A stretch of DNA of 64,000 nucleotides, taken from the NCBI GenBank assembly GCA_002422085.1, contig DISZ01000018.1:378962-442961 (forward strand). Reading direction: 5' to 3'. Shown here piece by piece: positions 35,124-44,833 of this stretch. Positions within the stretch are counted from its first letter, which is position 1. The number at the start of each line of letters is the position of its first letter. Origin of the DNA: Rhodobacteraceae bacterium UBA6197. GTDB taxonomy: Bacteria > Pseudomonadota > Alphaproteobacteria > Rhodobacterales > Rhodobacteraceae. A model generated the notes under the pieces. That model saw only the letters and a program-made list of their open reading frames with translations, was not told the origin of the DNA and searched no databases. The position numbers and the translations under genes are program-made.

Positions 35124-35151
35124 CCCGGGCCCAAGACCACCTTGGCCCGGG
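35124..35151. terminator. Bidirectional hairpin between nnrS and narR
   Basis: CCCGGGCC-C-AAG / CTT-GGCCCGGG: 11 paired bases with one bulged C and a 5-base loop (ACCAC), in the 63-base gap between convergent stops. Very stable; no T-run on either side. Confidence 0.6.
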
Positions 35152-35172
35152 CTGCCCTTCCCGACGCAGCCC

Positions 35173-35868
35173 TCATGTGGTGTAGTCGTCGATAAGCGGA
35201 TTTGGTTTGGCGAGGGTTTCAAGATCGTTGGGGTCGTCGATGGAAATGTGGCTGCCCGAGACCTTCACGCCATAGGGCTCCAGCCTCTTGAAGGCCCGGC
35301 TCAGGTTTTCGGGTGACATGCCCAGAAACGAGGCCAATCGCCGTTTCTCCATATTGAGATCGAATTCGAAGGATCCCGTCCGGTTCTTTTGGCGCAACAG
35401 ATAGTTGACCAATCGCTCCAGCGAGGTGCGAAGTTTCAGGTCCTTGGTGTTTTTCACGACGACCCGATAGCACTGCGCAAGCTCTTTCACGATGGCCCGC
35501 GCAAAGGCATTGTCTTCGTCAAAGGCGGCGCGCACATCTTCGGACGGAATAAGCATGACCCTGCTTTTTTCCAGCGTCCGCGCCGACATCAGGTAGGGGC
35601 CGTTCCTGATGGTGGCCGCCAGAATGAAGGTCGAAACCGGTCGCACCGTCGCCATGCTGACTTCGCGGTCATTCCAGCGCGAGAAAAGATCGATCGTCCC
35701 CGCCAGCACCACATGAAGGAAATCCGCGTTATCGCCTTCGGTGATCAGTTCGATCTGCGGCGGGAAGTTCTGGACATACGACGCCCGCAGGAGGCGCTCG
35801 TATTGCGTTTGCTCCATTTCGGCAAACAGCTTGAGGCCGCGAATCTCGTCAGAATCTGGTTCAGCCAT
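35173..35868 (-). CDS. narR: CRP/FNR-family regulator, NarR-type
   Basis: A 231-aa regulator with a cyclic-nucleotide-binding fold (about 10-120) and a C-terminal HTH (EKRRLASFLGMSPENLSRAFKRL). It lacks the N-terminal cysteine cluster of FNR, so it is not an O2-sensing Fe-S protein. Paracoccus NarR has the same layout, is divergent from narK, and responds to nitrate/nitrite; position here is the same. An ATG 12 codons upstream (35904) is possible, but it has no ribosome-binding site and lies only 12 bases from an FNR-like box. If that box acts at -41.5, transcription would begin after it, which favours 35868. Confidence 0.85.
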   Translation of the reverse strand: MAEPDSDEIRGLKLFAEMEQTQYERLLRASYVQNFPPQIELITEGDNADFLHVVLAGTIDLFSRWNDREVSMATVRPVSTFILAATIRNGPYLMSARTLEKSRVMLIPSEDVRAAFDEDNAFARAIVKELAQCYRVVVKNTKDLKLRTSLERLVNYLLRQKNRTGSFEFDLNMEKRRLASFLGMSPENLSRAFKRLEPYGVKVSGSHISIDDPNDLETLAKPNPLIDDYTT

Positions 35869-35915
35869 GTTATTTTCTGCACCCAACTTCAGAGTGGACG
35901 ACATTTTACATGTGG

Positions 35916-35929
35916 TTGATATTTGTCAA
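35916..35929. promoter_or_regulatory. FNR/NarR-type box upstream of narR
   Basis: TTGAT-ATTT-GTCAA, one mismatch from the FNR consensus TTGAT-N4-ATCAA, 48 bases upstream of the chosen narR start. Suggests autoregulation or FNR control of narR. Confidence 0.6.
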
Positions 35930-36029
35930 GCCACCTGTTGATGATGCCAGTTTTCTGCATTGACCACCAGTGGAATGACGATTGATATATTTCAGAAATC
36001 CATATATTTTTTTGGCTTTTCGATTTTTT

Positions 36030-36043
36030 TTGATGTGGATCAA
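36030..36043. promoter_or_regulatory. Perfect FNR box upstream of narK
   Basis: TTGAT-GTGG-ATCAA exactly matches the FNR/NarR consensus. It is 84 bases before the narK ATG; activation at -41.5 would give a 5' leader of about 50 bases. Drives narKGHJI when oxygen is low and nitrate present (inference from homologous Paracoccus control). Confidence 0.85.
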
Positions 36044-36127
36044 GTCTTCGGAGTCGCCCCCGAACCAAGTGTCGCTACAATCCCAAAACGGGGTTCGATT
36101 CAACCTTTGCTTGCCGGGGGCCCAGCC

Positions 36128-38848
36128 ATGCCGACTAAAGCCATAGTTTCTCGCTCGGATCAAAACCGAGCGCTTGGACTAAGTACCATCGCGTTCACAG
36201 CCTGTTTTGCGGTTTGGACAATCTTTTCCATCATCGGCGTCGCCATCAAGGGAGAGTTGGGGCTCAATGACACGCAGTTCGGTCTGCTGGTTGCGACCCC
36301 TATCCTGACCGGCTCGCTCACGCGCCTGTTTCTTGGTGTCTGGACAGAAAGATTTGGCGGGCGCCTGGTCTTTTCGGCGCAGATGATTCTGACGGCACTG
36401 GCGACCTGGGCGCTGACGCTGGCCGACAGCTACGTCATGTATCTGATCGCGGCGCTCGGAATCGGGCTTGCGGGCGGGTCTTTCATCATCGGCGTGGCCT
36501 ATGTGTCGCGCTGGTACGACGCGGGGCGCCAAGGCACGTCGCTTGGCATCTTCGGGGCCGGCAACGTCGGCGCGGCGGTGACCAAGTTTGTCGCGCCTTT
36601 CGTCATGGTCGCCTACGGCTGGCATGGCGTGGCCTATGTCTGGGCTGCGGGTCTGGCCATCATGGGCGTAGTGTTCTTCCTTTTTGCCAAGGATGATCCG
36701 GAACTGGTCGAACGCCGGCTGAAAGGCACGAAACCGCCCTCACTGGCAGAGCAATTCGCGCCGCTGAAAAACACTCAGGTCTGGCGCTTTTCGCTGTACT
36801 ACTTCTTTGTCTTTGGTGCGTTCGTGGCGCTTGCGCTCTGGTTGCCGCACTATCTGATCGACGTCTATCACCTGGATGTCGAGAAGGCCGGCATGGCGGC
36901 GGCGTCGTTCAGCCTCTCGGCCTCGCTTTTCCGGGCCTATGGTGGTCATCTGAGCGACCGGTTCGGGGCGCGTTCGGTGCTTTACTGGACCTTCGGCTTC
37001 TCGATGATCCTGCTGTTCATGCTGTCCTACCCGCCGACCGACTATATCATTCAAAGCAAGAACGGTCCGATCGCCTTTTCCACCCAGATGGACGTTGGAC
37101 CCTTCATTGTCACGACGTTCATCCTTGGCTTCTTCATGAGCCTTGGCAAGGCGGCGGTCTTCAAGCACATTCCCGTCTATTACCCTCGCCATGTCGGTGC
37201 GGTTGGCGGCCTTGTCGGCATGATCGGCGGCCTTGGCGGCTTTGTGCTGCCGATCGGCTTCGGCGCGCTTCTGGACCTGACCGGGGTTTATACCTCCTGC
37301 TTCGCGCTGCTTCTGGCGCTTGTCGCCGTCGCCTTCTCCTGGATGCACCTTTCGATCCGGGCGATGGAGCGGGCGGCGCATGGCGCGGCGCTTGATACCC
37401 TGCCGCAGCTGCCCGAAATGCAGGCGATCCACGATGCCACGGGCGCTTCGATGCCGCGCGTGCTCGAGGATTGGCGGCCCGAGAACCCGCAATTCTGGGC
37501 CGAAAAGGGACGTGCCGCGGCGCGGCGCAACCTTTGGATCTCGATCCCGGCGCTGCTTCTGGCCTTTTCGGTCTGGATGGTGTGGTCGATGGTGGTTGCC
37601 CGACTGCCGTCCATCGGCTTCGACTTTACCACCGGCCAACTGTTCTGGCTGGCGGCGCTGCCGGGGCTTTCGGGCGCGACACTGCGGATTTTCTACAGCT
37701 TCATGGTGCCGATCTTTGGCGGTCGGCTGTGGACGACGCTGTCAACCGCGTCGCTGCTGTTGCCGGCCATGGGCATCGGTCATGCGGTGCAAGATCCCAA
37801 TACGCCTTATCTGATCTTTCTGGCGCTGGCGCTGCTGTGCGGCTTTGGCGGCGGCAACTTTGCGTCCTCGATGGCCAATATCGCCTTCTTCTTCCCGAAG
37901 GCGGAAAAGGGCAATGCGCTGGCACTGAATGCGGGGCTGGGCAATCTCGGCGTCTCGGTCATGCAGTTCCTGGTGCCGCTGGTCGTTACCGCCGGGGTCT
38001 TCGGGGCCATGGGCGGCGCGCCGCAAGAATTGTCGGACGGCAACCAGTTGTGGATGCAGAACGCGGGCTTCATCTGGGTGCCGTTCATCATCCTGACGAC
38101 GGCCGCCGCCTGGCTTGGCATGAACGACATCGCCGACGCGCGCGCCAGTTTCCGCGAACAGGCGATCATCTTCAGCCGCAAGCACAACTGGCTGATGTGC
38201 ATCCTCTATACCGGCACTTTCGGCAGCTTCATCGGCTATTCGGCGGGCTTCCCGCTGCTGACCAAGCTGGCCTTCCCCGAGGTGAATGCGATGCAGTATG
38301 TCTTCCTCGGGCCGCTTGTGGGGGCGCTTAGCCGTGCCGGAACCGGCTGGGTCAGCGATCGGTTCGGGGGCGGGCGCGTCACCCTGTGGACCTTCCTCGG
38401 GATGATTGTCGCGGTCTTCGCGGTTATCGCCTCGCTGGGCGCGGGCAGTTTCCTGGGCTTCTTTGTGGCCTTCATGGCGCTGTTCCTGCTGACGGGTATC
38501 GGCAATGCTTCGACCTTCCAGATGATCCCGGCGATCATGGGCAAGGAAGTGCCACGCCTGATGCCCGAGCTTGACGCCGAGGCGCGCCGTCGCCAGTCAG
38601 AGCGCGAAAGCGCCGCCATCATCGCCTTTACCAGCGCCATCGCGGCCTATGGTGCCTTCTTCATTCCGAAGGCCTATGGCACCTCGATCGCGATGACAGG
38701 GTCGCCCGTGGGCGCGCTCTGGGGTTTCTTGATCTTCTACGTGATCTGCCTCGTGATTACCTGGGTCTACTACACGCGACCCGGTGGTCTTTTGCACGAT
38801 ATCGAGCGCGGCCGGACCAAGTCTGCCGCTGCCCAAACTGCACAATAA
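36128..38848 (+). CDS. narK: Fused NarK1-NarK2 nitrate/nitrite transporter
   Basis: A 906-aa fusion of two 12-helix MFS transporters. The first half (about 1-420) is NarK1-like (nitrate/proton symport), with FGAGNVGAAVTKF; the second (about 460-890) is NarK2-like (nitrate/nitrite antiport), with NAGLGNLGVSVMQFLVPLV and GFGGGNFASSMANIAFFFPK nitrate-signature segments. A soluble linker (about 420-465) joins them. The frame is open upstream, but MPTKAIVSRS is the first sensible start, well before the first helix. Same fusion as in Paracoccus. First gene of the nar operon, 15 bases before narG. Confidence 0.93.
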   Translation: MPTKAIVSRSDQNRALGLSTIAFTACFAVWTIFSIIGVAIKGELGLNDTQFGLLVATPILTGSLTRLFLGVWTERFGGRLVFSAQMILTALATWALTLADSYVMYLIAALGIGLAGGSFIIGVAYVSRWYDAGRQGTSLGIFGAGNVGAAVTKFVAPFVMVAYGWHGVAYVWAAGLAIMGVVFFLFAKDDPELVERRLKGTKPPSLAEQFAPLKNTQVWRFSLYYFFVFGAFVALALWLPHYLIDVYHLDVEKAGMAAASFSLSASLFRAYGGHLSDRFGARSVLYWTFGFSMILLFMLSYPPTDYIIQSKNGPIAFSTQMDVGPFIVTTFILGFFMSLGKAAVFKHIPVYYPRHVGAVGGLVGMIGGLGGFVLPIGFGALLDLTGVYTSCFALLLALVAVAFSWMHLSIRAMERAAHGAALDTLPQLPEMQAIHDATGASMPRVLEDWRPENPQFWAEKGRAAARRNLWISIPALLLAFSVWMVWSMVVARLPSIGFDFTTGQLFWLAALPGLSGATLRIFYSFMVPIFGGRLWTTLSTASLLLPAMGIGHAVQDPNTPYLIFLALALLCGFGGGNFASSMANIAFFFPKAEKGNALALNAGLGNLGVSVMQFLVPLVVTAGVFGAMGGAPQELSDGNQLWMQNAGFIWVPFIILTTAAAWLGMNDIADARASFREQAIIFSRKHNWLMCILYTGTFGSFIGYSAGFPLLTKLAFPEVNAMQYVFLGPLVGALSRAGTGWVSDRFGGGRVTLWTFLGMIVAVFAVIASLGAGSFLGFFVAFMALFLLTGIGNASTFQMIPAIMGKEVPRLMPELDAEARRRQSERESAAIIAFTSAIAAYGAFFIPKAYGTSIAMTGSPVGALWGFLIFYVICLVITWVYYTRPGGLLHDIERGRTKSAAAQTAQ

Positions 38849-38863
38849 CCAAGGACACATCTT

Positions 38864-41800
38864 ATGAGCCATCTCCTCGACAGATTGAACTTCCTCCAGT
38901 CGAAAGAAGTGGGAAAGTTCTCGAATGGCCACGGTCAGTTGACCCGTGAGAACCGCGACTGGGAAGACACGTATCGCAATCGCTGGCGGCACGACAAAAT
39001 TGTGCGCTCGACCCATGGCGTGAACTGCACCGGGTCGTGTTCCTGGAAGATCTATGTGAAATCCGGGATTGTGACCTGGGAAACCCAGCAGACCGACTAT
39101 CCGCGCACCCGCCCCGATCTGCCCAACCATGAACCGCGCGGCTGTGCGCGCGGCGCCTCTTACAGCTGGTATCTCTATTCCGCCAACCGGGTAAAGAACC
39201 CGCTGGTGCGCGGGCGGCTGATGAAGGTCTGGCGCAAGATGCGCGAAAAACTCAGCGCGATCGACGCCTGGACCGCGATCCAGAACGACCCGATCCTGCG
39301 CGCTTCCTATGTCGAGACGCGCGGCAAGGGCGGGTTCGTGCGCGCCACCTGGGACGAGGCGACCGAGATCACCGCAGCCGCCAACGCCTATACGGCCAAG
39401 ACTTACGGCCCTGATCGGGTGTTCGGTTTCTCGCCCATTCCGGCCATGTCGATGGTCAGCTATGCCGCCGGGACGCGCTACCTCAGCCTGATGGGCGGGG
39501 TCTGCATGTCCTTCTACGACTGGTATTGCGACCTGCCGCCGTCCAGCCCGATGACCTGGGGCGAACAGACCGACGTGCCGGAAAGCGCCGATTGGTACAA
39601 CTCGAGCTATCTGCTGCTCTGGGGTTCCAACGTGCCGCAGACGCGGACGCCGGACGCACACTTCTATACCGAGGTGCGCTACAAGGGCACCAAATCCGCC
39701 GTCATCTGCCCCGACTATTCCGAGGCCGCCAAGTTTGGCGATATCTGGCTGAACGCCAAGCAAGGCACCGACGCCGCGCTTGCGATGGCCTTCGGGCATG
39801 TGATCTTGCGCGAATTCCATCTGGATCGGCAGGCCGAGTATTTCGAAGACTACACCCGTAAATACAGCGACTTCCCGATGCTGGTGAAGCTGGAAGAAAA
39901 AGACGGCCGTCTGGTGCCGGGCCGCTTCCTGCGCGCTGACGATCTGGACGGAAAGCTGGGCGAGAAGAACAACCCCGAATGGAAGACCGTCGCCTTTGAC
40001 GAGGCTTCAAAGGGCTATGTCGCGCCCAATGGCTCGGTTGGCTACCGCTGGGGCCAGGATGGCGAATGGAACCTCGAAGAGCGCGCGTCAAAAGCCGATA
40101 CCCGGCTCAAGCTGAGCCTCATTCTGGACGAAGATCACGACGCTGTCGTCGGCGTGGACTTTCCGTATTTCGGTGGCGCGACCTTTGGCCAGTTCAATAC
40201 GGACGCCAACCATCCCGATGTGCTGACCCGCAACATTCCGGTCAAGAAAGTGAAGACCGCCGAGGGTGAAATCGCGGTGGCCACGGTCTTTGACCTGTTC
40301 TGCGCCAACTACGGCCTTGATCGCGGTCTGGGCGGCGATTGGGTCACCAGGGACTACGCCAACGACATGCCCGGCACGCCTGCCTGGGCCGAGAAGATCA
40401 CCGGCGTTCCGGCCGACAAGATCATCCATGTCGCGCGCGAGTTTGCCGATAACGCCGAAAAGACCAACGGGCGTTCGATGGTCATCCTCGGGGCTGGCAT
40501 CAACCACTGGTATCATATGGATATGAACTACCGTGGCGTCATCAACATGTTGGTGATGTGCGGTTGCGTGGGGCAATCCGGTGGCGGCTGGGCGCACTAT
40601 GTGGGTCAGGAAAAACTGCGCCCGCAGACCGGCTGGCAACCGCTGGCCTTCGCGCTGGACTGGGGCCGTCCGCCCCGGCACATGAACGCGACTTCGGCCT
40701 GGTATGCCCATACCGATCAGTGGCGCTACGAGACGCTGACGGCGAACGAGCTTGTGTCGCCGACGGCTCCGACGGGCGACTGGGACATCAGCCTGATCGA
40801 CTATAATATCCGCGCCGAACGCATGGGCTGGCTGCCCTCTGCGCCGCAGTGGAAGACCAACCCGTTCGAGATCGCCAAGGCGGCCAAGGCCGCAGGCAAG
40901 GAGATCCCGGCCTATGTTGCCGAGAACCTGAAATCCGGCGATCTGGAGATGTCGTGCGAAGACCCGGACAACCCGGTGAACTGGCCGCGCAACCTTTATA
41001 TCTGGCGCTCCAACCTGCTGGGCTCGTCGGGCAAGGGCCACGAATATTTCCTCAAGCACCTGCTGGGCACCGACCACGGCGTGATGGGCCGGGACTTGGG
41101 CGAGGAAGGCCGCCAGCTTCCCAAGGAAGCCGTCTGGCACAAGGACGCTCCGCGCGGCAAACTTGATCTTCTGGTAACCATCGACTTCCGGATGTCGACC
41201 ACGGCGGTCTATTCCGACATCGTTCTGCCGACCGCCAGCTGGTACGAAAAGAACGACATGAACACCTCGGACATGCACCCGTTCATCCACCCGCTGCAAG
41301 CGGCGGTGGACCCGGCGTATGAAAGCAAGTCGGACTGGGAAATCTTCAAATTCATCGCGAAGAAATTCCAGGAAATCGTGCCGGGCTACCTTGGCAAGGA
41401 AACCGATATCGTTGCCCTGCCGTTGCTGCACGACACCCCTTCCGAGATCGCGCAAGATCAGGTGAAGGACTGGAAGAAGGGCGAATGCGACCTGATTCCG
41501 GGCAAGACCGCGCCGTCGTTCATCACCGTTGAACGGGACTACACCGCGATCTATGACCGCTACACGACGCTTGGGCCGCTGATGGACAAGCTGGGCAACG
41601 GCGGCAAGGGGATCAGCTGGAACACGCAGGACGAAGTCGACAACCTGTCGGATCTGAACGGCGTGCAGCTGGACGGTTCGGCCGTCGGTCGCCCCAAGAT
41701 CGACACCGCCATCGACGCCTGCGAGGTCATCTTGATGCTGGCGCCCGAAACCAATGGCGAGGTCGCGGTCAAGGCGTGGCAGGCGCTCGAAAAGGCCACC

Positions 41801-42592
41801 GGGCGCGAGCATGCCCACCTGGCTGAAGGCGAGCACCACAACAAGATCCGTTTCCGGGATATCGCGGCGCAACCGCGCAAGATCATCTCGTCGCCGACGT
41901 GGTCCGGGATCGAAAGCGAAAAAGTCAGCTATAATGCGGGCTACACCAACGTTCACGAACTGATCCCGTGGCGGACCCTTACCGGCCGGCAGCAGCTTTA
42001 TCAGGATCACTTGTGGATGCGGGCGTTTGGCGAGGGCTTCATGAGCTATCGGCCTCCGGTGAACCTGAAAGCCGTCACCAAGGCTGTGCAGGATGCCGGC
42101 GACACGCTGGTCTTGAACTTCATCACGCCGCACCAGAAATGGGGGATCCACTCGACCTATACCGACAACCTGTTGATGCTGACGCTTAACCGGGGTGGGC
42201 CGGTGGTCTGGCTGTCCGAAATCGACGCGAAATCCGCCGGAATCGTCGATAACGACTGGATCGAGCTTTACAATGCGAATGGTGCCCTCACCGCCCGTGC
42301 GGTGGTCAGCCAGCGGATCAAGGAAGGCACGACCTTCATGTATCACGCGCAGGAAAAGATCGTGAACACGCCCGGCTCTGAAAAGACCGGCAAACGCGGT
42401 GGCATCCATAACTCGGTTACGCGGACGGTTGTCAAACCCACCCACATGATCGGCGGCTATGCGCAGCAATCCTACGGCTTCAACTACTATGGCACCGTGG
42501 GTTCGAACCGGGACGAATTTGTCGTCGTGAGAAAAATGAAGAAGGTCGACTGGCTCGACCGCGAAGCTACCGCGAAGGAGTCGGCAGAATGA
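38864..42592 (+). CDS. narG: Respiratory nitrate reductase alpha subunit
   Basis: A 1242-aa catalytic subunit reducing nitrate to nitrite at Mo-bisMGD on the cytoplasmic face. FS0 ligands are in THGVNCTGSCSWK with the later RGCARGAS; the Mo-ligand Asp is in SFYDWYCDLPPSSPMTWGEQ. The N-terminus MSHLLDRLNFLQSKE is standard and lacks a cleavable signal. GGACAC precedes the ATG. The stop overlaps narH by 4 bases. Full length, no disruption. Confidence 0.98.
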   Translation: MSHLLDRLNFLQSKEVGKFSNGHGQLTRENRDWEDTYRNRWRHDKIVRSTHGVNCTGSCSWKIYVKSGIVTWETQQTDYPRTRPDLPNHEPRGCARGASYSWYLYSANRVKNPLVRGRLMKVWRKMREKLSAIDAWTAIQNDPILRASYVETRGKGGFVRATWDEATEITAAANAYTAKTYGPDRVFGFSPIPAMSMVSYAAGTRYLSLMGGVCMSFYDWYCDLPPSSPMTWGEQTDVPESADWYNSSYLLLWGSNVPQTRTPDAHFYTEVRYKGTKSAVICPDYSEAAKFGDIWLNAKQGTDAALAMAFGHVILREFHLDRQAEYFEDYTRKYSDFPMLVKLEEKDGRLVPGRFLRADDLDGKLGEKNNPEWKTVAFDEASKGYVAPNGSVGYRWGQDGEWNLEERASKADTRLKLSLILDEDHDAVVGVDFPYFGGATFGQFNTDANHPDVLTRNIPVKKVKTAEGEIAVATVFDLFCANYGLDRGLGGDWVTRDYANDMPGTPAWAEKITGVPADKIIHVAREFADNAEKTNGRSMVILGAGINHWYHMDMNYRGVINMLVMCGCVGQSGGGWAHYVGQEKLRPQTGWQPLAFALDWGRPPRHMNATSAWYAHTDQWRYETLTANELVSPTAPTGDWDISLIDYNIRAERMGWLPSAPQWKTNPFEIAKAAKAAGKEIPAYVAENLKSGDLEMSCEDPDNPVNWPRNLYIWRSNLLGSSGKGHEYFLKHLLGTDHGVMGRDLGEEGRQLPKEAVWHKDAPRGKLDLLVTIDFRMSTTAVYSDIVLPTASWYEKNDMNTSDMHPFIHPLQAAVDPAYESKSDWEIFKFIAKKFQEIVPGYLGKETDIVALPLLHDTPSEIAQDQVKDWKKGECDLIPGKTAPSFITVERDYTAIYDRYTTLGPLMDKLGNGGKGISWNTQDEVDNLSDLNGVQLDGSAVGRPKIDTAIDACEVILMLAPETNGEVAVKAWQALEKATGREHAHLAEGEHHNKIRFRDIAAQPRKIISSPTWSGIESEKVSYNAGYTNVHELIPWRTLTGRQQLYQDHLWMRAFGEGFMSYRPPVNLKAVTKAVQDAGDTLVLNFITPHQKWGIHSTYTDNLLMLTLNRGGPVVWLSEIDAKSAGIVDNDWIELYNANGALTARAVVSQRIKEGTTFMYHAQEKIVNTPGSEKTGKRGGIHNSVTRTVVKPTHMIGGYAQQSYGFNYYGTVGSNRDEFVVVRKMKKVDWLDREATAKESAE

Positions 42593-44112
42593 AGATTCGC
42601 GCACAAATTGGCATGGTGCTGAACCTCGACAAGTGCATCGGTTGTCACACCTGTTCCGTGACCTGCAAGAACGTCTGGACCAGCCGTGACGGTGTCGAAT
42701 ACGCTTGGTTCAACAACGTCGAAACCAAGCCGGGCCTTGGCTACCCGACGGATTGGGAAAACCAGAGACGCTGGAATGGCGGCTGGGAACGCACCAAGTC
42801 GGGCAAGCTTTTGCCCAAGCAGGGCGGCAAGTGGCGGATTCTGGCGAATATCTTTGCCAACCCCAATCTGCCCGAAATCGATGACTACTACGAGCCGTTC
42901 GATTTCGACTATGACCATCTGAAATCCGCCCCTGAAATGGAGGCGTTCCCGACGGCGCGCCCCCGTTCCAAAGTCACCGGCGAGCGGATGGAAAAGATCT
43001 CGAAAGGCCCGAACTGGGAAGAAATCCTGGGCGGCGAATTCTCGAAACGGTCGGCCGACTACAACTTCGAGGGCATCCAGAAAGAGATCTACGGGGAATA
43101 CGAGAACACCTTCATGATGTATCTCCCGCGGCTCTGCGAACACTGCCTCAACCCGGCCTGTGTCGCGTCCTGCCCCTCGGGCGCGATCTACAAGCGCGAA
43201 GAAGACGGCATCGTGCTGATCGACCAGGAAACGTGCCGCGGCTGGCGGATGTGCGTTTCGGGCTGCCCCTACAAGAAGGTCTATTACAACTGGTCCACCG
43301 GCAAATCCGAGAAATGCACCCTGTGCTATCCGCGGATCGAAAGCGGCAACCCCACGGTCTGTTCCGAGACTTGCGTTGGTCGCATCCGGTATCTGGGGGT
43401 GATGCTCTATGACGCCGACAAGATCGACTCGGCTGCGAATACCGCCGACGAGAAAGACCTCTACGACGCGCAGCTTGGCGTCTTCCTTGATCCGCGTGAC
43501 CCCGAGGTGATCGCCGCGGCCCGTGCCGGTGGCATCCCCGAAGACTGGATCAAGGCGGCGCAGGAAAGCCCGATCTGGAAAATGGCGATGGAGTGGAAGG
43601 TCGCCTTCCCGCTGCATCCCGAATACCGGACGCTGCCTATGGTGTGGTATATCCCGCCGCTCAGCCCGATTCAGAACGCGGCCGAAGCAGGCTCGATCGG
43701 GATGAATGGCGCCATGCCCGACGTGCGCAACCTGCGGATCCCGGTCCGCTATCTGGCCAACATGCTGACGGCGGGTGACGAAGAGCCGGTCGTCAACGCG
43801 CTTGAACGTATGCTGGCCATGCGCGCCTACATGCGGTCCAAGACCGTTGATGGCGTAATCGACGAAGGTATCGCCGCACGCGTCGGCCTGAGCGGTCGCA
43901 TGATCGAGGATATGTACAAGATCATGGCCCTCGCCGATTACGAGGATCGCTTCGTGATCCCGACCACCCACCGCGAACAGGTCGAAGAGGCCTATGACCT
44001 CCGGGGCGGCTGCGGGTTCACCGATACCAACGGATGCTCGACGGGCATCTCGCAGAGCTCGCTTTTCGGCGGCTCCAAGAAACCCCTCAAGATGCCCACG
44101 GAGGTGCAGTGA
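42589..44112 (+). CDS. narH: Respiratory nitrate reductase beta subunit
   Basis: A 507-aa electron-transfer subunit with four Fe-S clusters: CIGCHTCSVTCKNVW near residue 16, CEHCLNPACVASCP near 184, CRGWRMCVSGCP near 218 (Trp in place of one Cys, marking the 3Fe-4S site), and CTLCYP...CSETC near 244-265. It passes electrons from NarI haem to NarG. Its stop shares one base with the narJ start (TGATG). Confidence 0.98.
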   Translation: MKIRAQIGMVLNLDKCIGCHTCSVTCKNVWTSRDGVEYAWFNNVETKPGLGYPTDWENQRRWNGGWERTKSGKLLPKQGGKWRILANIFANPNLPEIDDYYEPFDFDYDHLKSAPEMEAFPTARPRSKVTGERMEKISKGPNWEEILGGEFSKRSADYNFEGIQKEIYGEYENTFMMYLPRLCEHCLNPACVASCPSGAIYKREEDGIVLIDQETCRGWRMCVSGCPYKKVYYNWSTGKSEKCTLCYPRIESGNPTVCSETCVGRIRYLGVMLYDADKIDSAANTADEKDLYDAQLGVFLDPRDPEVIAAARAGGIPEDWIKAAQESPIWKMAMEWKVAFPLHPEYRTLPMVWYIPPLSPIQNAAEAGSIGMNGAMPDVRNLRIPVRYLANMLTAGDEEPVVNALERMLAMRAYMRSKTVDGVIDEGIAARVGLSGRMIEDMYKIMALADYEDRFVIPTTHREQVEEAYDLRGGCGFTDTNGCSTGISQSSLFGGSKKPLKMPTEVQ

Positions 44113-44822
44113 TGGACCGCACGCTGAAAGCCTTGTCGCTGATCCTGAGCTATCCAACGCGCGAGTTGCAGTTGGCCATGCCCGAGATCGGGGCCGTTCT
44201 GGCCTCGGACAGCCGGCTGACCGCTGCCGCTCGGCGGGCGCTGCGCCCGCTGGTCGACGAACTGGGGGCCCGCGACATCTATGAGCTCGAAGAGCAGTTC
44301 GTGCTGCTTTTCGATCGGTCGCGCACGCTGTCGCTCAACCTGTTTGAACATGTCCATGGCGAAAGCCGGGATCGGGGTGGCGCGATGGTCAGCCTGATCG
44401 AAACCTACCGCGAGGGCGGGTTCGAACCCGCCACCTCAGAGCTGCCCGACCACCTGCCGGTGCTGCTTGAATTCCTTGCGACGCAGCCGGCCGCAGAAGC
44501 GAAAGACACTCTGGCGGATGCGGCCAATATCCTTGAGGCGCTCAGTGCCCGGCTGGCCCGGCGCGAAAGCCCTTATGCGGCGGTGTTTGACAGCCTCTTG
44601 CAGCTTTCGGGTGCGAAAGCCGACAGCGAGGCCGTGGCCGAGTTGCTGGCGCAACCCGATGTCGATCCCGCCGATCTGGAGGCGCTCGACAAGGTTTGGG
44701 AAGAAAGCGAAGTTCTTTTCGGTCCCGATCCCAATGCCGGCTGCCCGCAGGTGCGCGACATGCTCGCGCGTATGGATACCCCCCCGTCAGCCGCGCCGTC
44801 GCCCCGGCACGCCGCTGAGTAA
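44112..44822 (+). CDS. narJ: Nitrate reductase assembly chaperone NarJ
   Basis: A 236-aa cytosolic chaperone for cofactor loading of NarG; not part of the final enzyme. Begins MDRTLKALSLILSYPTRELQ and contains YELEEQFVLLFDRSRTLSLNLFEHVHGESRDRG in pieces typical of NarJ (DRSRTLSL, LFEHVHGESRDRG). The start overlaps the narH stop by one base; an earlier in-frame ATG lies inside narH. Confidence 0.97.
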   Translation: MDRTLKALSLILSYPTRELQLAMPEIGAVLASDSRLTAAARRALRPLVDELGARDIYELEEQFVLLFDRSRTLSLNLFEHVHGESRDRGGAMVSLIETYREGGFEPATSELPDHLPVLLEFLATQPAAEAKDTLADAANILEALSARLARRESPYAAVFDSLLQLSGAKADSEAVAELLAQPDVDPADLEALDKVWEESEVLFGPDPNAGCPQVRDMLARMDTPPSAAPSPRHAAE

Positions 44823-44833
44823 TGGAGGCTTAG

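Noticed and set aside
40088..42604. Long open frame antisense to narG (over 800 codons)
   Set aside because: narG is unmistakable with cofactor ligands; the antisense frame results from GC-rich codon bias and has no recognisable domain or ribosome-binding site.
42487..44157. Open frame antisense to narH (about 550 codons)
   Set aside because: narH Fe-S cysteine motifs fix the coding strand.
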